A DNA stretch of 64,000 bases from Gibbula magus (GCA_936450465.1 OW388296.1:37104023-37168022), one strand, 5' to 3'. Counted from the first letter of the stretch, positions 1 to 14,336 are shown. Notes: generated by a model not told the origin, from the letters alone. Numbers and translations: made by a program.

Positions 1-479
1 ATATTGTATTAAATATATAAAATTACACATCTATATTATGCAATGATTATGAATGTATAACTGAACAGGATGACAGCCATCTAATATTGTTCAATATTGT
101 TCCTATTGGACACATAACTATTAGTGCTTAGCTAGTGAAAGTAGAACTCTGTAGCTCATCTGGTATTAATTGCTTTATTTATTATTTTAAAGATTGAGTA
201 TGAATACTCCACAGTGATCCAGGAGTTTTACAAGCTCACATGGCTACCAATACTCAACTTGTGTTAGCCAAAGGTTACAATATTAGTCTCTGACCAAAGG
301 ACTTGTGTCAAATTTATTTCTCTGAATGTGAAAGAGTGAATCATTATTATGAATTAATGAATGTCTCATAAAGGTTTATGTTGGTAATTTAAAAAGTTAA
401 TACTAAATGATACACTGGGGCTACTGGTCTAGTGTTTTTTTCATTTTGGGTTAGTGAAAATTAAAACCAAAGGCCCAAC

Positions 480-535
480 CTATACTGTATTCCCTCTAAT
501 AAGCGGCCGGCCGCTAATTTTTCAAGCAGTCCTTG

Positions 536-568
<33 letters not shown>

Positions 569-670
569 CTTATTAGAGACCCAGTGCTTATTTTCTCAAC
601 TACCCTTGACCTCCCCGGTGCTTATTAGAGGTTGGGCGCTTATTGGAGACCCGGCACTTATTTAAGGAAA
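480..670. repeat. Poly-C tract inside a 'cttattagag' repeat
   Basis: A run of 31 C (537-567) is flanked by a 12-base inverted pair, ctctaataagcg before it and cgcttattagag after it (about 494 and 566). Degenerate copies of 'gcttattagag' and 'gcttattggagac' follow to about 660. The minus strand is a 31-base G run able to form G-quadruplexes. The copy-like phrases suggest a dispersed repeat family. The exact C count is unreliable in any assembly. Confidence 0.75.
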
Positions 671-1750
671 TATGGTATATTTCAGATTATCAGTAAAATT
701 TATCATCTGTTTACTCCAGTTTTTGGTTTCTACATACGTAATAATAATTACCGAAAAATAAATACTTACAGAATGATGGGTTTGTTCAAGATATCTAATT
801 CTTTTCTCATTCTGCATGTACACACTAGTTTTGAAAATCAGTTGGAATTTTCTGCTTTCATAGACTCATCTGCAGTAGTCAGTTTCACACTGAAATAAAT
901 AATCAGCATGCCATTATTAATGGATTAAATCTTTAAATCAAAGAAGTGTAATTGAATTTGACTACTATTTAATTTGACATTCAATCACTATTTAAAATCT
1001 TTCTGCTTTTTCCATTGGTACTACACATATTTCTCATATTTTAATCAATCAACAAAATTATGGTTCAGAAGTGTTTATTATTCTAAACTACATAATAATT
1101 TGGTATTTGTCATTGACAAAATATAACACAAACAGAAGTATTTATGTTTGACACAAGGGGCCTAGGAAGAGGGAATTGTGTATGAATTAAATTAATTAAA
1201 AACAAACATTCAAGGTACCGTTAATCCTTGAATAATCACCTGCCTTGAATAATTGCTGAGTCTAAGCCCTTTTTGAAATAAATAATCCCCTACCTTCAAT
1301 AATCATCAGGTTACAGTTAGCATCTGTAAATAAACTAATGGCTATCTCTTTTTCAAAAACAATTCCAGTATAAGCATAACAGGAAAATTAACATGGACAT
1401 GGACATTTCAAATTTAATCATATTATGTGTTCATTTATATATATATATTTTTTCTCTCATTCCATTCTATTCATCCTTGGTGAACAGTCTATTCAGTAGC
1501 TGAAATTATTGGTTGATCACATTTTATAAAATGAATTATAGATAGTTATCAGTGGACAACTATAAGCAATATATGTAAACCTATCTGAATTACATTCAAG
1601 TTGATGAATTCTAAAAAATGTAACATAATAACGATAGCACACTTTAGTATCTGATCTATTTTTGTTGTTGAAGTAGGCCAAATGACAAGTAATGAAATCA
1701 TGAAAATAGTTTAAATTACATTACAGAAATTTACTGCATTCCAAATATGA
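671..1750. other. AT-rich sequence without recognisable gene
   Basis: I see no coding potential here beyond short chance open frames. Around 1,222-1,312 the phrase 'ccttgaataatc' and variants recur three to four times, a degenerate short repeat. A short AT dinucleotide run lies near 1,436-1,447. Nothing else is recognisable. Confidence 0.5.
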
Positions 1751-1767
1751 AACAGTGATTTTATTCA

Positions 1768-2756
1768 CGGACCGGGTCATAATACAACAAGTGGTTGTCA
1801 CTAAGGTGACATGATCCCCCGCCGCAAATTAATTCAAAATTGAAAAATAATGTCAAAATCAGCAAAATCGACTGTCAAACATGTCGGAAAAGTCAAAGCT
1901 CCACTGTGACCTTGAGAATAAGGTCAAGGTCACCAAAATCTAATCAGCGCTTTGTCTTTCCAAGCAGATGCTTTGTGTAAGATATGATGGAATTCCTGTG
2001 AATGGTTCTTGAGATATCCTGCTGACAAGATTTACATGTACATTATCATATTGAAAAAATCAGTTCCACTGTGACCTTGAGAATAAGGTCAAGGTCACCA
2101 AAATCTAATCAGCGCTTTGTCTTTCCAAGGAGATGCTTTGTGTAAGATATGATGGAATTCCTGTGAATGGTTCTTGAGATATCCTGCTGACAAGATTTAC
2201 ATGTACATTATCATATTGAAAAAATCAGTTCCACTGTGACCTTGAGAATGATGTCAAGGTCACCAAAATCTAATCAGCCCTTTGTCTTCCCTATGAGGTG
2301 CTTTGTGTAAGATATGATGGAATTCCTGTGAATGGTTCTTGAGATATCCCGCTGACAAGCTTTACATGTACATTAACATGTCGAAAAATTCAAAGTTCCG
2401 TTGTGACCTTGAAAATAATGTCAAGGTCACCAACATCTAATCAGCCCTTTGTCTTTCCCTGGAGAAGCTATGTGTAAAATATGAAGAGAATCCAGCGAAT
2501 GGTTCTTGTGATATCCCGCTGACAAGGGTAAAATGACAGTCTTGTCGTGACCTTGAAATGAAGGTCAAGGTCACAAACCTCTGTAGGAAGACTTCTCTTC
2601 CCATGATGAACCCATATGCAAAATATGAAAAGAATCCGGTGAATAGTATTTGAGTTATTGCATTTCGTACGGACGTACGAACGGACGTACGGACGGACGG
2701 ACGCAGCATAATACTATATCCCCCGCTTCGTGCTAAACGCGCGGCGGGGGATAATA
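1768..2756 (+). repeat. Non-autonomous repeat element with about five ~165-bp tandem units
   Basis: The left edge holds 'cactaaggtgacatgatcccccgccgc' type sequence (about 1,798-1,824). Units follow that contain 'gtgaccttgagaataaggtcaaggtcacc'-like sequence starting near 1,901, 2,066, 2,231 and 2,398, then a shorter one near 2,545; spacing is 165, 165 and 167 bases. The right edge is a GACG/GTACGGACG run (2,667-2,703) followed by a CCCCCGC...GCGGGGG inverted pair (2,720-2,752). There is no open reading frame of note. Related ends occur at 34,176-34,600 (opposite orientation) and 42,090-42,190 (same orientation), so this is a dispersed family of the kind common in bivalves. Confidence 0.8.
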
Positions 2757-2839
2757 AGATTAAACAAATAATTTTTTCTTTCAATTAACAGACTGACTGG
2801 CAAACAGAAATTGACCTAACAAATTCTTATTCCGGAAGT

Positions 2840-3690
2840 GAGAGATTCAGAGAGCTGAGAGAGTGAAAATTGGGACCTGAAACTAACAATTACTATAGAT
2901 TCAAACGTCTACAATGCGTAAATTAGATTTATTTGTAGGCCTACTTGCGCAAAACAAAACTTAGTTGCGATCTGGTCTGAAGAATATTTATTACCGGAGA
3001 AAAAGTAAACACTGTCAGCCGCATGAGGGGACGTTGAAATCGTTGTTCAGTTCAATGGAATTTGGGCCGGAAGAAATTATATTTGAAACTATGTACGTGT
3101 TCCTACAAACCTGAGGCTTGACGTGCACATTTCAAAACCTAAATATATTTGATTATCCACAAATTACAATCAAATAATGAAGTGTGAAAGCGTCCCACTC
3201 ACCTCTCGAGTCGCGTATCTCTACTGGTGGATTCCTACTGGTACAGTACCGGTGCTCCGACACTGTGACAGGTGACATGCGTCGAGGTTTGGGAGAAAAT
3301 GGCCGTCCTTCAAGTTTGTTCTACGGCAAAGTTGAAATATTCGTGTCTTTGATGGTTGCTCGCTGTAGATCTTTTATTAATATGACTGTCGATTGTCTGA
3401 AGGCTCAGTCGGATTGTCGTCGGTGCTTTCGCTACACGTTTGTTTACTGCACTGTGAGGAGTTGGTGGTGGAAGTGGTGTACACGCGAGTCAATCATTTC
3501 CGGTTTAGCCGCCATATTTATGGAAACGTTTCCATAATTAAGATGACAGATTTTAGCGGTGATTTTCTCGAAAACCCCTCGAAAAAATTTTGCCATTTTT
3601 TGTGGAAGTGTCTGAATAGTAGAAATGAACAAATCCATGTTAAACAATTGCAGGAAAACCTTCTAGTATAAAAGTGGAAAATATGCCGGA
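2840..3690 (-). other. GC-richer patch, possible 5' exon of a minus-strand gene
   Basis: This stretch is richer in CpG and less AT-rich than its surroundings. Read on the minus strand, it holds a consensus splice donor AG|GTGAGT (complement of 3,197-3,204) and, upstream of it, an ATGGCGGC start-like context (complement around 3,505-3,515). The open frame after that ATG is short and stops before the donor, so at best this is a 5' untranslated or first exon; its continuation would lie before position 1. Overlapping frames of 60-117 codons in both directions resemble no protein I recognise and are more likely chance. Confidence 0.3.
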
Positions 3691-5679
3691 GTGCACATTT
3701 AAGGTACGCAAATGAAAGAAAATTCAATTTCCTATCCAATGAGGTATCTTACATGATGTTTGATAGGGAATGTGATACCGTAAAAAGGAAAATGACGTCA
3801 GTAGGTAGTATACATATTAACTGCTTAATGAGTTTCTAACAATGAACCTAGTCTAAGGGTACTAAGGAATATTTGCACCACAATCTAAACGTAGGCAAAT
3901 GAAAGATAATCCAATTTTCTATCCAATGAAGTATCTTAGATGATGTTTGATAGGGAATGTGATACCGTAAAAAGAAAAATGACGTCAGTAGGTACTATAC
4001 ATATTAACTGCTTAATGAGTTTTTAACAATGAACCTAGTCTAAGGGTTCTAAGGAATATTTTCACCACAATCTAAACGTATCCAAATGGAAGATAATTCA
4101 ATTTCCTATCCAATGAGGTATCTTACATGATGTTTGATAGGGCATGTGATAGCGTAAAATGCAAAATGACGTCACTAGGTAGTTTACATATTAACTGTTC
4201 AATGAGTTTTTAACAATCAAACTAGTCTAAGGGTACCGAAGAATATTTGCACCACTAATTAAAGGTATCCAAATCGAAGATAATTAAATGTTCTATCCAA
4301 TGAGGTATCTTACATGATGTTTGATAGGGAATGTGATACCGTAAAATGGAAAATAACGTCACCAGGTAGTATACATATTAACTGCTTAATGAGTTTTCGA
4401 ACATTTAACTAGTCAAACAGAACTAAGGAATATTTGCATCACGATCTATTGGTACGCAAATGAAAGATAATCCAATTTCCTATCCAATGAGGTATCTTAC
4501 ATGATGTTTGATAGGGAATGTGATACCGTAAAATGCAAAACAACGTAACCAGGTAGTATACATATTAACTGCTTAATGAGTTTTCGAACATTTAACTAGT
4601 CAAACAGTACTAAGGAATATTTGCATCACCATATTTTGTTACGCAAATGAAAGATAATCCAATTTCCTATCCAATGAAGTATCTTAAATGATGTTTGATA
4701 GGGAATGTGATAGTGTAAAAAGCAAAATGACGTCACCAGGTAGTATACATATTAACTATTTAATGAGTTTTCGAACATTTAACTAGTCAAACAGTACTAA
4801 GGAATATTTGCATCACGATCTATTGGTACGCAAATGAAAGATAATCCAAGTCCCTATCCAATGAGGTATCTTACATGATGTTTGATAGGGAATGTGACAC
4901 CGTAAAATAGAAAATAACGTCACCAGGTAGTATACATATTAACTGCTTAATGAGTTTTCGAACATTTAACTAGTCAAACAGTACTAAGGAATATTTGCAT
5001 CACGATCTATTGGTACGCAAATGAAAGATAATCCAAGTTCCTATCCAATGAGGTATCTTACATGATGTTTGATAGGGAATGTGATACCGTAAAATGGAAA
5101 ATAACGTCACCAGGTAGTATACATATTAACTGCTTAATGAGTTTTCGAACATTTAACTAGTCAAACAGTACTAAGGAATATTTGCATCACCATTTATTGG
5201 TACGCAAATGAAAGATAATCCAATTTCCAAACCAATGAGGCATCTTACATGATGTTTGATAGGGAATGTGATACCGTAAAATGCAAAATAACGTCACTAT
5301 GTAGTATACATATTGACTTTTGAGGGTTTTTTCACAATCAAACTAGTCTAAGGGTACCGAGGAATATTTCTAAAATTATTTAATGTTACCCAAATGAAAG
5401 ATAATTAATTGTCCTATCCAATGATGTATCTTACATGATGTTTGATAGGGAATGTGATACCGTAAAATGCCAAAGATCGTCACTAAGGTATACATATTAA
5501 CTGCTTAATGAGTTTTTAACAATGAAACTAGTCTAAGGTTACAAATGAATATTTGCAACACTATCGTAAGGTACGCAAAAGAAAGAGATTTCAATTTCCT
5601 ATCCAATGAGGTATCTTACATGATGTTTGATAGGGAATGTGATACCGTAAAAAGCAAAATGACGTCAGTAGGTAGTATA

Positions 5680-8670
5680 CATATCAACTGCTTAATGAGT
5701 TTTTAACAATGAACCTAGTCTAAGGGTACTAAGAAATATTTGCACCACAATCTAAACGTACCCAAATGGAAGATAATTCAATTTTCTATCCAATGAAGTA
5801 TCTTACATGATGTTTGATAGGGAATGTGATACCGTAAAAAGCAAAATGACGTCAGTAGTTAGTATACATATTAACTGTTCGATGAGTTTTTAACAATCAA
5901 ACTAGTCTAAGGGTACCGAGGAATATTCGCCACTATTTAAAGGTATCCAAATCGAAGATAATCCAATTTCCTATCCAATGAGGTATCTTACATGATGTTT
6001 GATAGGGAGTGTGATAGCATAAAATGCAAAATGATGTCACTAGGTAGTATACATATTAACTGCTTAATGAGTTTTCGAACATTTAACTAGTCAAAGAGTA
6101 CTAAGGAATATTTGCATCATCATTTATTGGTACGCAAATGAAAAATAATCCAATTTCCTATCCAATGAGGCATCTTACATGATGTTTGATAGGGAATGTG
6201 ATACCGTAAAATGCAAAATAACGTCACCAGGTAGTATACATATTAACTGCTTAATGAGTTTTCGAACATTTAACTAGTCAAACAGTACTAAGGAATATTT
6301 GCATCACCATCTTTTGTTACGCAAATGAAAGATAATCCAATTTCCTATCCAATGAGGTATCTTACATGATGTTTGATAGGGAATGTGATACCGTAAATAG
6401 CAAAATGACGTCAGTAGGTAGTATACATATTAACTGTTCAATGAGTTTTTAACAATCAAACTAGTCTAAGGGTACCGAGGAATATTTGCACCACAATTTA
6501 AAGGTATCCAAATCGAAGATAATTAAATGTTCTATCCATTGAGGTATCTTACATGATGTTTGATAGGGAATGTGATACCGTAAAATGCAAAATAACGTCA
6601 CTAGGTAGTATACATATTAACTGCTTAATGAGTTTTCGAACATTTAACTAGTCAAACAGTACTAAGGAATATTTGCATCACAATCTTTTGTTACGCAAAT
6701 GAAAAATAATCCAATTTCCTATCCAATGAGGCATCTTACATGATGTTTGATAGGGAATGTGATACCGTAAAATGCAAAATAACGTCACCAGGTAGTATAC
6801 ATATTAACTGCTTAATGAGTTTTCGAACATTTAACTAGTCAAACAGTACTAAGGAATATTTGCATCACCATCTTTTGTTACGCAAATGAAAGATAATCCA
6901 ATTTCCTATCCAATGAGGTATCTTACATGATGTTTGATAGGTAATGTGATACCGTAAATAGCAAAATGACGTCAGTAGGTAGTATACATATTAACTGTTC
7001 AATGAGTTTTTAACAATCAAACTAGTCTAAGGGTACCGAGGAATATTTGCACCACAATTTAAAGGTATCCAAATCGAAGATAATTAAATGTTCTATCCAT
7101 TGAGGTATCTTACATGATGTTTGATAGGGAATGTGATACCGTAAAATGCAAAATAACGTCACTAGGTAGTATACATATCAACTGCTTAATGAGTTTTTAA
7201 CAATGAACCTAGTCTAAGGGTACTAAGAAATATTTGCACCACAATCTAAACGTACCCAAATGGAAGATAATTCAATTTTCTATCCAATGAAGTATCTTAC
7301 ATGATGTTTGATAGGGAATGTGATACCGTAAAAAGCAAAATGACGTCAGTAGTTAGTATACATATTAACTGTTCGATGAGTTTTTAACAATCAAACTAGT
7401 CTAAGGGTACCGAGGAATATTTGCGTCACTATTTAAAGGTATCCAAATCGAAGATAATCCAATTTCCTATCCAATGAGGTATCTTACATGATGTTTGATA
7501 GGGAGTGTGATAGCATAAAATGCAAAATGATGTCACTAGGTAGTATACATATTAACTGCTTAATGAGTTTTCGAACATTTAACTAGTCAAAGAGTACTAA
7601 GGAATATTTGCATCATCATTTATTGGTACGCAAATGAAAAATAATCCAATTTCCTATCCAATGAGGCATCTTACATGATGTTTGATAGGGAATGTGATAC
7701 CGTAAAATGCAAAATAACGTCACCAGGTAGTATACATATTAACTGCTTAATGAGTTTTCGAACATTTAACTAGTCAAACAGTACTAAGGAATATTTGCAT
7801 CACCATCTTTTGTTACGCAAATGAAAGATAATCCAATTTCCTATCCAATGAGGTATCTTACATGATGTTTGATAGGGAATGTGATACCGTAAATAGCAAA
7901 ATGACGTCAGTAGGTAGTATACATATTAACTGTTCAATGAGTTTTTAACAATCAAACTAGTCTAAGGGTACCGAGGAATATTTGCACCACAATTTAAAGG
8001 TATCCAAATCGAAGATAATTAAATGTTCTATCCATTGAGGTATCTTACATGATGTTTGATAGGGAATGTGATACCGTAAAATGCAAAATAACGTCACTAG
8101 GTAGTATACATATTAACTGCTTAATGAGTTTTCGAACATTTAACTAGTCAAACAGTACTAAGGAATATTTGCATCACCATCTTTTGTTACGCAAATGAAA
8201 AATAATCCAATTTCCTATCCAATGAGGCATCTTACATGATGTTTGATAGGGAATGTGATACCGTAAAATGCAAAATAACGTCACCAGGTAGTATACATAT
8301 TAACTGCTTAATGAGTTTTCGAACATTTAACTAGTCAAACAGTACTAAGGAATATTTGCATCACCATCTTTTGTTACGCAAATGAAAGATAATCCAATTT
8401 CCTATCCATGAGGTATCTTACATGATGTTTGATAGGTAATGTGATACCGTAAATAGCAAAATGACGTCAGTAGGTAGTATACATATTAACTGTTCAATGA
8501 GTTTTTAACAATCAAACTAGTCTAAGGGTACCGAGGAATATTTGCACCACAATTTAAAGGTATCCAAATCGAAGATAATTAAATATTCTATCCATTGAGG
8601 TATCTTACATGATGTTTGATAGGGAATGTGATACCGTAAAATGCAAAATAACGTCACTAGGTAGTATACA
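5680..8670 (+). repeat. Higher-order repeat: 8-monomer block (~1,495 bp) in two copies
   Basis: Variant markers repeat in the same order. 'ccgtaaatag' is at 6,391 and 7,887 (offset 1,496) and 'aagaaatattt' at 5,731 and 7,225 (offset 1,494). The 2-base difference is explained by a small indel near 5,937 versus 7,431. Inside each block a 3-monomer (561-bp) sub-repeat is also visible, with 'gtaaatagcaaaatg' at about 6,393 and 6,954. Copy edges are approximate. Confidence 0.85.
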
Positions 8671-9179
8671 TATTAACTGCTTAATGAGTTTTCGAACATT
8701 TAACTAGTCAAACAGTACTAAGGAATATTTGCATCACCATCTTTTGTTACGCAAATGAAAGATAATCCAATTTCCTATCCAATGAGGTATCTTAAATGAT
8801 GTTTGATAGGGAATGTGATACCGTAAAAAGCAAAATGACGTCACCAGGTAGTATACATATTAACTGCTTAATGAGTTTTCGAACATTTAACTAGTCAAAC
8901 AGTACTAAGGAATATTTGCATCACGATCTATTGGTACGCAAATGAAAGATAATCCAATTTCCTATCCAATGAGGTATCTTACATGATGTTTGATAGGGAA
9001 TGTGATATCGTAAAATGGAAAATAACGTCACCAGGTAGTATACATATTAACTGCTTAATGAGTTTTCGAACATTTAACTAGTCAGACAGTACTAAGGAAT
9101 ATTTGCATCACCATCTTTTGTTACGCAAATGAAAGATAATCCAATTTCCTATCCAATGAGGTATCTTACATGATGTTTG

Positions 9180-10480
9180 ATAGGGAATGTGATACCGTAA
9201 AATGCAAAATAACGTCACTATGTAGTATACATATTGACTTTTGAGGGTTTTTTCACAATCAAACTAGTCTAAGGGTACCGAGGAATATTTGTAAAATTAT
9301 TTAATGTTACCCAAATGAAAGATAATTAATTGTCCTATCCAATGATGTATCTTACATGATGTTTGATAGGGAATGTGATACCGTAAAATGCAAAAGATCG
9401 TCACTAAGGTATACATATTAACTGCTTAATGAGTTTTTAACAATGAAACTAGTCTAAGGTTACAGAGGAATATTTGCAACACCATCTTAAGGTACGCAAA
9501 TGAAAGAGATTTCAATTTCCTATCCAATGAGGTATCTTACATGATGTTTGATAGGGAATGTGATACCGTAAAAAGCAAAATGACGTCAGTAGGTAGTATA
9601 CATATCAACTGCTTAATGAGTTTTTAACAATGAACCTAGTCTAAGGGTACTAAGGAATATTTGCACCACAACCTAAACGTACCCAAATGGAAGATAATTC
9701 AATTTTCTATCCAATGAAGTATCTTACGTGATGTTTGATAGGGAATGTGATACCGAAAAAAGCAAAATGACGTCAGTAGTTAGTATACATATTAACTGTT
9801 CGATGAGTTTTTAACAATCAAACTTGTCTAAGGGTGCCGAGGAATATTTGCGTCACTATTTAAAGGTATCCAAATCGTCGATAATCCAATTTCCTATCCA
9901 ATGAGGTATCTTACATGATGTTTGATAGGGAGTGTGATAGCATAAAATGCAAAATGACGTCACTAGATAGTATACATATTAACTGCTTAATGAGTTTTCG
10001 AACATTTAACTAGTCAAACAGTATTAAGGAATATTTGCATCACCATTTATTGGTACGCAAATGAAAGATAATCCAATTTCCTATCCAATGAGGCATCTTA
10101 CATGATGTTTGATAGGGAATGTGATACCGTAAAATGCAAAATAACGTCACCAGGTAGTATACATATTAACTGCTTAATGAGTTTTCGAACATTTAACTAG
10201 TCAAACAGTACTAAGGAATATTTGCATCACCATTTATTGGTACGCAAATGAAAGATAATCCAATTTCCAATCCAATGAGGCATCTTACATGATGTTTGAT
10301 AGGGAATGTGATACCGTAAAATGCAAAATAACGTCACTATGTAGTATACATATTGACTTTTGAGGGTTTTTTCACAATCAAACTAGTCTAAGGGTACCGA
10401 GGAATATTTGTAAAATTATTTAATGTTACCCAAATGAAAGATAATTAATTGTCCTATCCAATGATGTATCTTACATGATG
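9180..10480 (+). repeat. Higher-order repeat: 6-monomer spacing (1,119 bp)
   Basis: The rare monomer type with 'atattgacttttgaggg' occurs at 9,231 and 10,350, an offset of 1,119 or six monomers. It is followed each time by the same 'gatcgtcactaagg' and 'agagatttcaatttcc' monomers. An earlier instance at 5,310 lies 3,921 bases (21 monomers) before the first. Confidence 0.75.
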
Positions 10481-11399
10481 TTTGATAGGGAATGTGATAC
10501 CGTAAAATGCAAAAGATCGTCACTAAGGTATACATATTAATTGCTTAATGAGTTTTTAACAATGAAACTAGTCTAAGGTTACAAAGGAATATTTGCAACA
10601 CCATCTTAAGGTACGCAAATGAAAGAGATTTCAATTTCCTATCCAATGAGGTATACTACATGATGTTTGATAGGGAATGTGATACCGTAAAAAGCAAAAT
10701 GACGTCAGTAGGTAGTATACATATCAACTGCTTAATGAGTTTTTAACAATGAACCTAGTCTAAGGGTACTAAGAAATATTTGCACCACAATCTAAACGTA
10801 CCCAAATGGAAGATAATTCAATTTTCTATCCAATGAAGTATCTTACATGATGTTTGATAGGGAATGTGATACCTTAAGAAGCAAAATGACGTCAGTAGTT
10901 AGTATACATATTAACTGTTCGATGAGTTTTTAACAATCAAACTAGTCTAAGGGTGCCGAGGAATATTTGCGTCACTATTTAAAGGTATCCAAATCGAAGA
11001 TAATCCAATTTCCTATCCAATGAGGTATCTTACATGATGTTTGATAGGGAGTGTGATAGCGTAAAATGCAAAATGACGTCACTAGGTAGTATACATATTA
11101 ACTGCTTAATGAGTTTTCGAACATTTAACTAGTCAAAGAGTACTAAGGAATATTTGCATCACCATTTATTGGTACGCAAATGAAAAATAATCCAATTTCC
11201 TATCCAATGAGGCATCTTACATGATGTTTGATAGGGAATGTGATACCTTAAAATGGAAAATAACGTCACCAGGTAGTATACATATTAACTGCTTAATGAG
11301 TTTTCGAACATTTAACTAGTCAAACAGTACTAAGGAATATTTGCATCACCGTCTTTTGTTACGCAAATGAAAGATAATCCAATTTCCTATCCAATGAGG

Positions 11400-12900
11400 T
11401 ATCTTACATGATGTTTGATAGGTAATGTGATACCGTAAATAGCAAAATGACGTCAGTAGGTAGTATACATATTAACTGTTCAATGAGTTTTTAACAATCA
11501 AACTAGTATAAGGGTACCGAGGAATATTTGCACCACTATTTAAAGGTATCCAAATCGAAGATAATTAAATGTTCTATCCAATGAGGTATCTTACATGATG
11601 TTTGATAGGGAATGTGATACCGTAAAATGCAAAATAACGTCACCAGGTAGTATACATATTAACTGCTTAATGAGTTTTCGAACATTTAACTAGTCAAACA
11701 GTACTAAGGAATATTTGCATCACCATCTTTTGTTACGCAAATGAAATATAATCCAATTTCCTATCCAATGAGGTATCTTACATGATTTTTGATAGGGAAT
11801 GTGATACCGTAAAAAGCAAAATGACGTTACCAGGTAGTATACATATTAACTGCTTAATGAGTTTTCGAAAATTTAACTAGTCAAACAGTACTAAGGAATA
11901 TTTGCATCACAATCTATTGGTACGCAAATGAAAGATAATCCAATTTCCTATCCAATGAGGTATTTTACATGAAGTTTGATAGGGAATGTGATACCGTAAA
12001 ATGCAAAATAACGTCACCAGGTAGAATACATATTAACTGCTTAATGAGTTTTCTAACATTTAACTAGTCAAGCAGTACTAAGGAATATTTGCATCACCAT
12101 CTTTTGTTACGCAAATGAAAGATAATCCAATTTCCTATCCAATGAGGTATCTTACATGATGTTTGATAGGTAATGTGATACCGTAAATAGCAAAATGACG
12201 TCAGTAGGTAGTATACATATTAACTGTTCAATGAGTTTTTAACAATCAAACTAGTATAAGGGTACCGAGGAATATTTGCACCACTATTTAAAGGTATCCA
12301 AATCGAAGATAATTAAATGTTCTATCCAATGAGGTATCTTACATGATGTTTGATAGGGAATGTGATACCGTAAAATGCAAAATAACGTCACCAGGTAGTA
12401 TACATATTAACTGCTTAATGAGTTTTCGAACATTTAACAAGTCAAACAGTACTAAGGAATATTTGCATCACCATCTTTTGTTACGCAAATGAAATATAAT
12501 CCAATTTCCTATCCAATGAGGTATCTTACATGATTTTTGATAGGGAATGTGATACCGTAAAAAGCAAAATGACGTTACCAGGTAGTATACATATTAACTG
12601 CTTAATGAGTTTTCGAAAATTTAACTAGTCAAACAGTACTAAGGAATATTTACATCACAATCTATTGGTACGCAAATGAAAGATAATCCAATTTCCTATC
12701 CAATGAGGTATTTTACATGATGTTTGATAGGGAATGTGATACCGTAAAATGCAAAATAACGTCACCAGGTAGACTACATATTAACTGCTTAATGAGTTTT
12801 CTAACATTTAACTAGTCAAGCAGTACTAAGGAATATTTGCATCACCATCTTTTGTTACGCAAATGAAAGATAATCCAATTTCCTATCCAATGAGGTATCT
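11400..12900 (+). repeat. Higher-order repeat: 4-monomer block (748 bp) in two copies
   Basis: The private variant 'catgatttttgatagg' (normally catgatgtttg) occurs at 11,781 and 12,529, an offset of exactly 748 or four monomers. Neighbouring variants such as 'gacgttaccagg' and 'gaaatataatcc' repeat with the same offset. Edges are approximate. Confidence 0.8.
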
Positions 12901-14336
12901 TACATGATGTTTGATAGGGAATGTGATACCGTAAAATGCAAAACAACGTCACTATGTAGTATACATATTGACTTTTGAGGGGTTTTTTCACAATCAAACT
13001 AGTCTAAGGGTACCGAGGAATATTTGTAAAATTATTTAATGTTACCCAAATGAAAGATAATTAATTGTCCTATCCAATGATGTATCTTACATGATGTTTG
13101 ATAGGGAATGTGATACCGTAAAATGCAAAAGATCGTCACTAAGGTATACATATTAACTGCTTAATGAGTTTTTAACAATGAACCTAGTCTAAGGGTACTA
13201 AGGAATATTTGCACCACAATCTAAACGTACGCAAATGAAAGAGATTTCAATTTCCTATCCAATGAGGTATCTTACATGATGTTTGATAGGGAATTTGATA
13301 CCGTAAAAAGCAAAATGACGTCAGTAGGTAGTATACATATTAACTGTTCAATGAGTTTTTAACAATCAAACTAGTCTAAGGGTGCCGAGGAATATTTGCA
13401 TCACTATTTAAAGGTATCCAAATCGAAGATAATCAAATTTCCTATCCAATGAGGTATCTTACATGATGTTTGATAACGAGTGTGATACCGTAAAAAGCAA
13501 AATGACGTCACCAGGTAGTATAAATATTAACTGCTTAATGAGTTTTCGAAAATTTAACTAGTCAAACAGTACTAAGGAATATTTGCATCACGATCAATTG
13601 GTACGCAAATGAAAGATAATCCAATTTCCTATCCAATGAGGCATCTTACATGATGTTTGATAGGGAATGTGATACCGTAAAATGCAAAATAACGTCACCA
13701 GGTAGTATACATATTAACGTTTTAAATGTTTTTTCACAATCAAACTAGTCTAAGGATACCGAGGAATATTTGTAAAATTATTTAATGTTACCCAAAATGA
13801 AAGATAATTAATTGTCCTATCCAATGATGTATCTTACATGATGTTTGATAGGGAATGTGATACCGTAAAATGCAAAAGATCGTCACTAAGGTATACATAT
13901 TAACTGCTTAATGAGTTTTTAACAATGAAACTAGTCTAAGGTTACCAAGGAATATTTGCAACACCATCTTAAGGTACGCAAATGAAAGAAAGTTCAATTT
14001 CCTATCCAATGAGGTATCTTACATGATGTTTGATAGGGAATGTGATACCGTAACATGCAAAATAACGTCACCAGGTAGTATACATATTAAATGCTTTATG
14101 CGTTTTCGAACATTTAACTAGTCGAACAGAACTAAGCAATATTTGCATCACCATCTATGGGTACGCAAATGAAAGATAATCCAATTTCCTATCCAATGAG
14201 GTATCTTAAATGATGTTTGATAGGGAATGTGATACCGTAAAATGCAAAATAACGGCACCAGGTAGTATACATATTAACTGCTTAATGAATTTTCGAACAT
14301 TTAACTAGTCAAACAGTACTAATGAATATTTGCATC

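Noticed and set aside
632..898. 88-codon open frame
   Set aside because: It is AT-rich, overlaps the poly-C-associated repeat and resembles nothing; no splice or promoter signals.
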